Origin: CAYYNQ01 sp964473105
Lineage (GTDB): Bacteria; Sumerlaeota; Sumerlaeia; MVZB01
Length of the DNA: 13,666 nucleotides
Assembly: GCA_964473105.1 (NCBI GenBank)
Contig: CAYYNQ010000015.1
Location: 1-13,666 of the forward strand
Direction: 5' to 3'
The translations under genes and the position numbers were made by a program. Numbering within the stretch: the first letter of the stretch is position 1; each line of letters opens with the position of its first letter. Positions 6,595 through 13,666 of this stretch are shown here, piece after piece. The notes beneath the pieces were generated by a model. It was given only the letters and a program-made list of their open reading frames with translations. It made no database searches and was not told where the DNA came from.

Positions 6595-9500
6595 TACCGG
6601 TAGATCGACCAGTGTCCGGCTTGATTCTCAACCTCAACAATCAGCCTCTGGTGGACCTTGAATATATTTTCCTCACTGAATTCACCAGGCTGTTCATCCA
6701 GATAATCAACCTGAGCCCCAACAAAATAAATCTTCAACTCACCTAGGGCGTCTCCCTGGGTCAAGAGGCTGAGATTAACCGGGGCCGTGACGACCACCGA
6801 CTCCTTGGGGGTCAGAGAGGCAACGGACACGTCCCCGATGACAATATCCTGGGGTGTCAAGGCCAGATCAGAGCGTAAACTTCCGAAGACCCGGGCCCTG
6901 ACCGCATTTGATGTTGCGGAACCTCGATTCCGAATCGTCAGATTGATATCGAGAGGGTGGCTGGAACCGACCGACACAAACGGGAACCCGATCTGGTCAA
7001 TTACAAGATCCGGCAGACCCGTGGTAAATTCCCAGACATTACCCTGGGCCTCCCTTAACTGGTTCAGGGCAACGACCTGCCAGTTGTATTGTGTATTAAA
7101 TTTCAAACTCGCGGTTGAGGGCGGGTCATAATCTGAAGTAGGCAGATCGGCCTTCGCCGGGGTCTTAAGGTCAATCCCCGAAAACGTGTGAGTTGGTGTA
7201 TTCTCATACCAGGCCACTTTTCCATCACTGGCTGAACCCACGACAATATCCCTCAATTGGTCATCATCAATATCCCCGATGAAAACCGCCCTGGGTTCCT
7301 GATGTGTGGTGCTCAGGATGGTCGACGTGTAACCGGCCTGAGACGATGAATCATACCACCATACCTCATTGATCCCACTCAATGCGGCAACGATCTCGAG
7401 TTCGGGGTCCTCATCCAGGTTGCCCAGCGCCACAGAACTGATCCCGGATGCCACGCCCGGCAGAATCTCAGCCGTGAAATCAGGCTGGCTTCCGCCGTTA
7501 TTACGGTACACCACGACCTGACTGTCATTGATATTTCCACTGACGATATCGATATCCCCATCATGATCAACATCCCCACACTCAAAGGACTTCGCTCCAC
7601 CTGCCGCCTCCGAAACAACATGCGAATTGAACGGAAGGAACTGATTTCCAGCATTTTCATAATAAACAATTTCGTTGGTTTCCTGATACGAGGCCACGAT
7701 ATCCGCATCACCATCCGAGTCAATATCGACGGCTTTCACGCAAAGAACCGTTCCTCTATCCCCATCGATGACGATATCGCTGAATTCCGGCGGCTGTGTC
7801 CACTGCTGCATCGAGATCCTGACTCCGCCACTGACCGAGGCACCGGTCAGGACATCCATGAGTCCATCACCGTTAATGTCGCCCGCGCTGACAGCCCGAG
7901 CGCCAAAGGCCTGTGATGTCACATCCCGCTTGATAAACGAGTGCGGCATAGAGTTCTGATTGTCAAACCAGACAGCCTGACTGTCGTCAAGGGATACGGC
8001 CAGTATGTCATTGTCACCGTCCGAATCGATATCCACGCTTTCAATCTGTTCGGGACTGTTGAGTTCCTGGCTGAGATTAAGGGCCTGAAAACCCGGGATC
8101 AATAAGGCGGCATCATTCACGTAAAAGTCGACGTTCCCACCGCCGCTTAAATATCCGCCGATAACGTCCAGTTGCTCGTCACCCGTCATGTCGGCAGCAA
8201 CCAACGCCCGGATATCCGTCGCGCTACTGGAAATCGGCCTCTCGATAAAGGTCGTCGACTCAAATGCCCCCTCCTCAATGTAGAAATCATACAGGCTGGC
8301 AAACTGTGAGTCACCCCAGTCATAATTCGTTGCACTGTCGATCTCGACAGACTCATGTGGAGGCGTTGGATCATTCGGAATATCAGGGACGTTGGCCACA
8401 ACCAATTTGTCCTCCAACAGGATGATGTCCTCGAAGAACGAGTGATTTGTAAAGTATTCTGTTCTTAATGAAACTCCGCTCTGGGCCCCGTCCATTATGA
8501 TGAAGACATGGTATTCACCCTCCTCAAGATCATTCTCCGCGACCAGTTCCTGCATGAAGAGCGTGACTTTGGCCTCACCCTCCTCACCCGGTCCATAGAG
8601 ACCCGAATTGATGAAGTTGACAGCAATAATGTCATCCTCATCACCGATAATGCTGTTCCCCGAAAGAACAACCGTAATATACCATGGGAACGGCCCGATA
8701 TCCTTATCCTCGCGCCAGTCCCTCAGGTCCAGGGCCGAGGACTCGGGTAACGTCGGGTAGGCAGGGCCCACATTCTGGAATGGAATATCAATGTTCAGAA
8801 AACCATCCAACTCGACATTCATCGGCCCGACGACCGGTGCGAGATCCATCCTTGTAGGCTGTGTCCGGAAGGTCCACGTATCGCCAATCGTCTCAAACTC
8901 ACCGGCGGTGGAAACAACATTCCACACATAAACCTTGTTGAAATCCAATTCGGGGACCTCGGTGTAAGGCAGGACCAAGCTGCCGCCAACCAAGTGTTGC
9001 TCGGTTACAACCTGCGGTGAATTCTCAAGCCATGTGACATTGACATTGAAACTGGAGGCCGCTGCAACATCGGGCAAATGGTCACCGTTCAGGTCGGTCA
9101 CCGTGATCCCCTGAGGACGATCAATATCAACGACAACCTGTGATGACGTGAACCCGAGGTTCCCATCATTCTCATACCACTCAAGTCGGTCCTCAACCGC
9201 CGAAACGGCGATGACGTCAAGAAAACTGTCCCCGTTGATATCCTTGATATGGACATCCTCAACCTCATCGAGATCCTCCGTCAGGATGACCTCCGAGAAT
9301 AGCATGTCCCCATCATTTCTAAAAACGCTGACTTTCTTTGCATTGAATGCCGTGACAATGATATCGATCCGCCCATCACGGTTCATGTCGACCAATTCAA
9401 TATTGTTCACGCCATCAAGATCACTCTCGATAATCGGGTTCTCATCCGCCTTGCCTGCCAGCAGCACCCGTTCACCCCAAAGGACCGGCTTGTTTCCAAG

Positions 9501-12500
9501 CGGGGAAGTCTGATCCAAGCCATCATTCTGGAAATAATAAATGGCATCGTCCTGGACAGACACCGTAAGGATATCAGGATGTCCATCCCCGTTGATATCC
9601 TCCGCGGCGATGTCATGCGCGTCGCCGTAAGGGTTATCGAAACTCTGGGCGATGGGCAGCGCCCTGAAATGCTTCATCATGGCGCTTTCCAGCGGGGGCA
9701 ATGGTTCCCCTGCCTCCTCCGCCATTTCGATCAGGATTGCCAGAATCACCCCGTCTTTGAACAGAGTGGGGTCCTCATATGGAAATTCAATATCCAGCAC
9801 AGCTGATCCGTTATTGTGGTTAATGACCTCGGCCTGCAAGTTTTCATACCAGAGGACAACGTCACCACGGTCCGCCCCTGCGCAAAGGTCCAAATCACCG
9901 TCGCCATCAAAGTCATTCACAGCGACACTGTTGATCTGCTCCGGTATGGCAAGTCGTATCGGGAAATAATCGGGGAATTCCGGATCGTCCGGGTTTTCAA
10001 CGGCAATATCCATCGCATTGGCAACCTGCAAGGTCTGCAATGCATTGGTACCGGCGTTCACCGAGAGCAGATAAATGGATCCCGGGACCCCAATCGGCGG
10101 AATGATCTGAGACTCATCAGGCCACGGGAAATCCGCCTGATTCCAGTCTCGATCCCCATCCATACGCTGGCTGCCATCATTATAGGTGGTGATCAGGACA
10201 TGCGGTCGCCTATACATCGGGAACCGGTTTTCATAGCGAAAATCCGGGGGATACTGGATCCTCCCCTGACCCGGCAGGGGCGGACTGTCGACTGTCGCAA
10301 TGGATAGCGATGAAACCTCAGGGAAGCCGCCCTTTGTGGGATGGGCAACCGGTTGCGCCGTGAACCCGGGATTCTGATAGTCCCCATTGTGAAGATACAG
10401 GACCACCTGGTCATCATATTCTGTCGGACCGCTGTTACCCCCGTGCCATGCGACAACGAGATCAGGATACGGGTCATTGTTATCGGTGATGATCGTATCA
10501 TCATCCGGGTCCTCCGTGACCCCCTGATTTTCAGGATCAAGGATCAGACCCGATGCGATATCCACAGGCACAAGGCCCGGAGAGATCGGGGCATCATCGA
10601 CAAGGTGGGACACGTAGTTGACCTCGATATCGGCCAGTGCATCAAAGTAGACGTCATATTGTGATGCATCCTCTCCGGGTTGCCAGCGAAGGGTTCTCCC
10701 GCCCCCGGCCGAGACACCGCTAGCCGTGGACAGGCCAAACGCGGAACGCACGTCCGTGTTTTCCGACGTGTTATTGACGCTGACTCCTTCCAACAGGTCA
10801 TAAACATCACGAATGAATGCAGAATCAACATCATCTCCGGTCCCCAGGATTCCATCATTACCGACACCCGCGATGTTCTCGTCAATTAACCCGCCCGCAT
10901 CCATGACACATCGACTGTTATTGCCATTTTCCGTGTGCCAGTTCCCGATGTAATGCCCGATTTCGTGCGCACCGGTTGTCCCGACCACAAGGCCGATCGC
11001 GTCGATCAGGCTGAAGTTGCCAGCTCGGGCAATCGAGTTCACGGAATTGGGATCCGGAGGAGCGGCGCTGAGCATGTCAAGCAGCACAACAGCTGTATCC
11101 TCACCGCCATAATTGCCCGGGTCAATAAACTCAGAGATCCCGATGGTGTCAATCTCGATTTCCTCTACAGTCCCGCCAAAGATGACCCGGCTGACGTTTG
11201 GATCACCAAATGGATCCTCATGATCCCGGCTGTTCAGAAACTCGATATCGAAATGACCATTGATCCCGTCAACATCACGGTCGCCGTTGAGTGATTCAAG
11301 ACGCAGGTCCGTGAAATTCTCCTCAAGTCCGGCGATGATCGCATCAATGACTGAATCTTCATCTTCAGCCGTGAGGCCCCAAGCCCCAAGAAACGCCGAC
11401 AAAGGTGAAAGCACCGCCACTTCACTTCCCACCCCGAACATGTCAAGGGCGTTGATGGTTTCTCCATCAAAATCCAGGAACACCTTCTGTGCAGCAGGCA
11501 ACCCTTTCGATTGAAATCCCGGGCGACGCAACCTGGCCCTGAGGGTATAATTACCGGAACTTCCGCCCTGGAATGCGCTGACCTTCAGCCTGAATTCACC
11601 ATCAACCGGAACGACGTAGCTGAATGCCGAATCCAGGAAACCCTCGCCTCCAGGAAGCGGGGACTCCGGTGGATACAGGGTAGCAATACCCTGATGGTCG
11701 TCATTGCTAACCTGTTCGGTGCCAAATTCATTGGTAAGCGCAAGGACAGGATCCAGTCGGGCATCCCCAATGCACGCCACACCCAGAACATCACCCCTGG
11801 AGAGATTGATGGCATAGTAATCAACATCAGCGGCGCCCTCGATCCGGCCCGTGATATCGACATCCCGGTCTCCGGCCAAATCAAATGTCAATGGCAGAAA
11901 GGGTGCACTAGAAGGGTCATCGTTCGGTTCCACCTCATCAACCGGAATCAGGGATGATGAAACAACTACACCGGACTTCTTTTTACCCTTTGGATATTGG
12001 CACCAATGCCCCTGAGTCGCGCCCCCGAAACCCGGAATCAGGGGATGAGAATCCAATTTCCAGGGTGCTGGGTGTCCAATGCCGGATGCATTAAAAATGA
12101 TCCTGTCGGACTGGTCCAACGGCCTCGATTGCCTGGACTGAATTGTGTTGAAGGGATTGGTATCGAATATCGCAACATTGATACTGTCTGTCGGAGGCAC
12201 CAGTTCCTGCGCAATGCCCGGAGACACTGCCGAAACCTCAAACGTGGAATCAAGGACAAATATGTTGTTATCCTCATTGCCCTCATCGATGGCATTGTTT
12301 GAGTCAACAATAATCCCAAGGTAATACACACCCGGCTCCAGTTCCTGATTACGGTCCGCGCCCAGCTGATTGGTGCTGATGACAACTGCAGTGCCATTGG
12401 ACTCGAAATTGTTGATCGACTCACTCGCATCAATGCCGAGAATGTAATAATCACGCAACAGCACATCATTCCCATCACCCGTGATCACCTGGTCAGGACT

Positions 12501-13666
12501 TGCATAGAAACTGTTCAATGATATGGGCGCCGCTGACCCCCCCACATTAAGCCATATGACCTCGGTGCTGAAACCCTCACCGACGAGAAAATCAGGGTCC
12601 GTGATTCCGGCAGCACCGACCAGAAGATCCGGGAGTTCGGGATCAATGATAAACCGACAGTCAACACCGGATTCCGCGGTTACATCTAACCCATCCGTAT
12701 TGTCTATATAGGTCGCCTGGATGGTATCCAATGCATCCACGCTCAGGAATCCACTTTCCGGAATCGGGACCGCACTCTGGTTGATCTCTATCGTTCCCGC
12801 ATATATCCCGTTGTTCACCTCGGTTTCAAGTAACGTGACCGTCTCGCTGTCCCCCTTTGTCAGGCTGGATATGTTGACCTGAATATTTTCCCGGCCTCGA
12901 TTGTCCAGATCTGTCAGCTGAACAGTCGCCCGATTGTTGGAGGTGCAGTCATATTCCGACCGATCAAAGGCAATTGACCCCTGTCCGCTCCGGTCGATTC
13001 CATTGAGAATCAACAGCGCATAATCCTGTTCTATATCAGCACCTGAACCAGGGACCCCATCATCGTTGAGCGATGCGGCCCTCACCGTCACGTCATAGGC
13101 AAAGCGTTCATGAGGCGGATTTAAGCGGATGGTTTCAAGATTGTTGACCGAATCCCTCTGGTTCAGATCCGAGGCCACAGACCGGCCTTCCACATATACA
13201 TTTCCCCAATAGGCATTCAGTCCGTCATCTGCGACAAGGTCAAGATCGTTCACGAGCGTATCTGAGACAGCGGTTGAACCGGCCGGATCGGTCCACACCA
13301 AAGCAATCAGGAGCGGCTGGCCCGTATTTGGGATTTCGATGCGAAAAGTATGCTCCTCGCCATTGGATGTCAGGAGCTGCTGCTGATCGTAAAACTGCAT
13401 ATCGGCCTGGCGAGCTAGTATTGCCTCGACGCTCAGACGCCCCCACCCCTGATCTGGGTTTGGCAGAAAATCCATGATGCTATTGACAGGGGGATCATTC
13501 AAAAGCCCTCCCTGCATGTCGATGCCATTGACAACCAAAGATGCCTTGAGTAGGGCCGGCGATGCAGCATGACCGTGCCTGTCCTGGTAATACTGCATCA
13601 ATAGTGCTGAAGCACCGGCAACAATAGTGGCCGCATGACTGGTGCCGGAACTCCAGGTGTAGGATG
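6594..13666 (-). CDS. Giant secreted protein: KP-43-like subtilase fused to a metzincin-type protease with two FG-GAP propellers (5' end outside window)
   Basis: The frame is open to the right edge, so the N-terminus (signal peptide, catalytic Asp and His) is unseen. Residues are numbered from the internal TTG at 13601. Just before it is SSGTSHAATIVAGASALL, with the subtilase catalytic Ser. Residues 1-200 continue the fold and the KP-43-type jelly roll (QGWGRLSVE; LVWTDPAGST; LVNDLDLV). About 208-318 is an Ig-like domain with paired Cys, 324-456 CARDB, 457-555 linker, 556-695 PPC (EVEPNDDPS). About 704-958 is a second protease domain with HEIGHYIGNWH (879-889) and Met-turn CVMD (898-901). About 968-1735 and 1745-2325 are two similar modules: half of a fibronectin-type sandwich, an FG-GAP propeller, the other half, then CARDB. 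The C-terminus has no membrane helix, LPXTG, PEP-CTERM or recognisable sorting domain. The likely role is extracellular degradation or surface binding of proteins or polymers; the substrate is unknown. Confidence 0.9.
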   Translation of the reverse strand, partial: SYTWSSGTSHAATIVAGASALLMQYYQDRHGHAASPALLKASLVVNGIDMQGGLLNDPPVNSIMDFLPNPDQGWGRLSVEAILARQADMQFYDQQQLLTSNGEEHTFRIEIPNTGQPLLIALVWTDPAGSTAVSDTLVNDLDLVADDGLNAYWGNVYVEGRSVASDLNQRDSVNNLETIRLNPPHERFAYDVTVRAASLNDDGVPGSGADIEQDYALLILNGIDRSGQGSIAFDRSEYDCTSNNRATVQLTDLDNRGRENIQVNISSLTKGDSETVTLLETEVNNGIYAGTIEINQSAVPIPESGFLSVDALDTIQATYIDNTDGLDVTAESGVDCRFIIDPELPDLLVGAAGITDPDFLVGEGFSTEVIWLNVGGSAAPISLNSFYASPDQVITGDGNDVLLRDYYILGIDASESINNFESNGTAVVISTNQLGADRNQELEPGVYYLGIIVDSNNAIDEGNEDNNIFVLDSTFEVSAVSPGIAQELVPPTDSINVAIFDTNPFNTIQSRQSRPLDQSDRIIFNASGIGHPAPWKLDSHPLIPGFGGATQGHWCQYPKGKKKSGVVVSSSLIPVDEVEPNDDPSSAPFLPLTFDLAGDRDVDITGRIEGAADVDYYAINLSRGDVLGVACIGDARLDPVLALTNEFGTEQVSNDDHQGIATLYPPESPLPGGEGFLDSAFSYVVPVDGEFRLKVSAFQGGSSGNYTLRARLRRPGFQSKGLPAAQKVFLDFDGETINALDMFGVGSEVAVLSPLSAFLGAWGLTAEDEDSVIDAIIAGLEENFTDLRLESLNGDRDVDGINGHFDIEFLNSRDHEDPFGDPNVSRVIFGGTVEEIEIDTIGISEFIDPGNYGGEDTAVVLLDMLSAAPPDPNSVNSIARAGNFSLIDAIGLVVGTTGAHEIGHYIGNWHTENGNNSRCVMDAGGLIDENIAGVGNDGILGTGDDVDSAFIRDVYDLLEGVSVNNTSENTDVRSAFGLSTASGVSAGGGRTLRWQPGEDASQYDVYFDALADIEVNYVSHLVDDAPISPGLVPVDIASGLILDPENQGVTEDPDDDTIITDNNDPYPDLVVAWHGGNSGPTEYDDQVVLYLHNGDYQNPGFTAQPVAHPTKGGFPEVSSLSIATVDSPPLPGQGRIQYPPDFRYENRFPMYRRPHVLITTYNDGSQRMDGDRDWNQADFPWPDESQIIPPIGVPGSIYLLSVNAGTNALQTLQVANAMDIAVENPDDPEFPDYFPIRLAIPEQINSVAVNDFDGDGDLDLCAGADRGDVVLWYENLQAEVINHNNGSAVLDIEFPYEDPTLFKDGVILAILIEMAEEAGEPLPPLESAMMKHFRALPIAQSFDNPYGDAHDIAAEDINGDGHPDILTVSVQDDAIYYFQNDGLDQTSPLGNKPVLWGERVLLAGKADENPIIESDLDGVNNIELVDMNRDGRIDIIVTAFNAKKVSVFRNDGDMLFSEVILTEDLDEVEDVHIKDINGDSFLDVIAVSAVEDRLEWYENDGNLGFTSSQVVVDIDRPQGITVTDLNGDHLPDVAAASSFNVNVTWLENSPQVVTEQHLVGGSLVLPYTEVPELDFNKVYVWNVVSTAGEFETIGDTWTFRTQPTRMDLAPVVGPMNVELDGFLNIDIPFQNVGPAYPTLPESSALDLRDWREDKDIGPFPWYITVVLSGNSIIGDEDDIIAVNFINSGLYGPGEEGEAKVTLFMQELVAENDLEEGEYHVFIIMDGAQSGVSLRTEYFTNHSFFEDIILLEDKLVVANVPDIPNDPTPPHESVEIDSATNYDWGDSQFASLYDFYIEEGAFESTTFIERPISSSATDIRALVAADMTGDEQLDVIGGYLSGGGNVDFYVNDAALLIPGFQALNLSQELNSPEQIESVDIDSDGDNDILAVSLDDSQAVWFDNQNSMPHSFIKRDVTSQAFGARAVSAGDINGDGLMDVLTGASVSGGVRISMQQWTQPPEFSDIVIDGDRGTVLCVKAVDIDSDGDADIVASYQETNEIVYYENAGNQFLPFNSHVVSEAAGGAKSFECGDVDHDGDIDIVSGNINDSQVVVYRNNGGSQPDFTAEILPGVASGISSVALGNLDEDPELEIVAALSGINEVWWYDSSSQAGYTSTILSTTHQEPRAVFIGDIDDDQLRDIVVGSASDGKVAWYENTPTHTFSGIDLKTPAKADLPTSDYDPPSTASLKFNTQYNWQVVALNQLREAQGNVWEFTTGLPDLVIDQIGFPFVSVGSSHPLDINLTIRNRGSATSNAVRARVFGSLRSDLALTPQDIVIGDVSVASLTPKESVVVTAPVNLSLLTQGDALGELKIYFVGAQVDYLDEQPGEFSEENIFKVHQRLIVEVENQAGHWSIYR
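7197..8219 (-). repeat. Second FG-GAP/VCBS repeat set: seven copies at about 51-residue spacing
   Basis: In the protease (residues about 1795-2135), seven copies of the calcium-loop motif DxDxDGxxD begin at 1804, 1857, 1908, 1959, 2010, 2061 and 2110. Examples are DMTGDEQLD, DIDSDGDND, DINGDGLMD, DVDHDGDID and DIDDDQLRD. Each is followed by a hydrophobic I-V strand and a W/Y-F/Y-x-N strand (such as VWFDN, VYYEN, AWYEN). Seven copies fit a seven-bladed integrin-type propeller. The sixth copy, NLDEDPELE, has lost the standard ligands and probably binds calcium poorly. Confidence 0.85.
9012..10484 (-). repeat. First FG-GAP/VCBS repeat set: five clear and two degenerate copies
   Basis: In residues about 1040-1530, clear calcium loops begin at 1230 (DFDGDGDLD), 1335 (DINGDGHPD), 1405 (DMNRDGRID), 1454 (DINGDSFLD) and 1503 (DLNGDHLPD). 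Two earlier stretches look like blades without a full loop: DPYPDLVVAW with VVLYLHNG (1043-1072), and RRPHVLITTYNDG with SIYLLSVNAG (1131-1184). Together they could make a seven-bladed propeller like the second set, but spacing is irregular because of long inserts, for example around 1260-1320. Confidence 0.78.
10899..10967 (-). other. Metzincin zinc-binding motif and Met-turn in the giant protease
   Basis: HEIGHYIGNWH fits HExxHxxGxxH exactly. His879, His883 and His889 would bind zinc and Glu880 would be the general base. CVMDAGG follows nine residues after the third His and supplies the Met-turn (Met900) expected in metzincins. The domain begins near KVFLDFDGETI (706). I cannot assign it to a named metzincin family from memory. 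Confidence 0.87.
13626..13646 (-). other. Subtilase (S8) catalytic-serine motif GTSHAAT
   Basis: GTSHAAT is the subtilase GTSxAxP-type box with its catalytic Ser encoded at 13638-13640. It lies before the TTG at 13601, proving that this TTG is internal and that the gene continues past the window. The following jelly-roll sequence resembles the alkaline protease KP-43 group of S8. The final residue is Thr where Pro is usual. Confidence 0.88.

Noticed and set aside
9816..10307. 163-codon + strand frame antisense to the protease
   Set aside because: It lies wholly opposite the FG-GAP-containing frame, has no ribosome binding site and no recognisable protein pattern; it is a shadow of the real gene.
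11511..11957. 148-codon + strand frame antisense to the protease
   Set aside because: Opposite the PPC-encoding part, no protein family pattern; a shadow frame.
13599..13601. TTG at 13601 as start of the giant protease
   Set aside because: The subtilase catalytic-serine box is encoded upstream in the same frame; this TTG is internal.
6594..13666. The repeated FG-GAP units as a DNA-level or CRISPR-like repeat array
   Set aside because: Similarity is at protein level only (DxDxDGxxD motifs); there are no identical DNA repeats with spacers.

Overview
The window carries five protein-coding genes and one small coupled ORF. The first gene, cut by the left edge, is on the + strand and everything else is on the - strand. 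The organism is a bacterium, probably a free-living Gram-negative environmental lineage. Base composition is moderately GC-rich, genes use strong Shine-Dalgarno sites with several TTG starts, and there is a very large secreted multidomain protease with CARDB, PPC and FG-GAP modules. I cannot assign a phylum from sequence alone. The MerR variant and the EF-G-2-type factor are compatible with Desulfobacterota-like or other poorly sampled environmental groups.

Left part (1-3056): the C-terminal part of a spermidine-synthase-like multi-pass membrane protein converges on a GT39/ArnT-like membrane glycosyltransferase. The two genes overlap tail to tail by 29 bases. A strong inverted repeat begins in the stop codon of the first gene and lies inside the coding sequence of the second. 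It looks like a terminator embedded in an opposing gene.

Middle (3057-6593): a gap of about 300 bases, then a compact MerR-type DNA-binding protein translationally coupled (ATGA overlap) to a 63-residue hydrophilic ORF. A gap of about 500 bases follows that I can explain only in part. Next is an EF-G-2-type translational GTPase with a TTG start, a clear Shine-Dalgarno site and a plausible sigma-70-type promoter in the 137-base gap behind the giant gene.

Right part (6594-13666): more than half of the window is one open frame, cut by the right edge. The visible 2,356 or so residues begin at the catalytic-serine motif of a KP-43-like subtilase. They continue through its jelly-roll domain, an Ig-like domain, CARDB and PPC, and then reach a second protease domain with a textbook metzincin zinc motif and Met-turn. 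After that come two tandem modules. In each, a predicted seven-bladed FG-GAP propeller appears to be inserted into a split fibronectin-type sandwich that is followed by CARDB. A serine protease and a zinc protease in one secreted chain, plus two nested propellers, is the most unusual content of the window.

The genes do not form one pathway. The glycosyltransferase and spermidine-synthase-like protein are membrane or envelope functions, the MerR pair is regulatory, EF-G-2 is translational, and the giant protein is extracellular proteolysis or adhesion.
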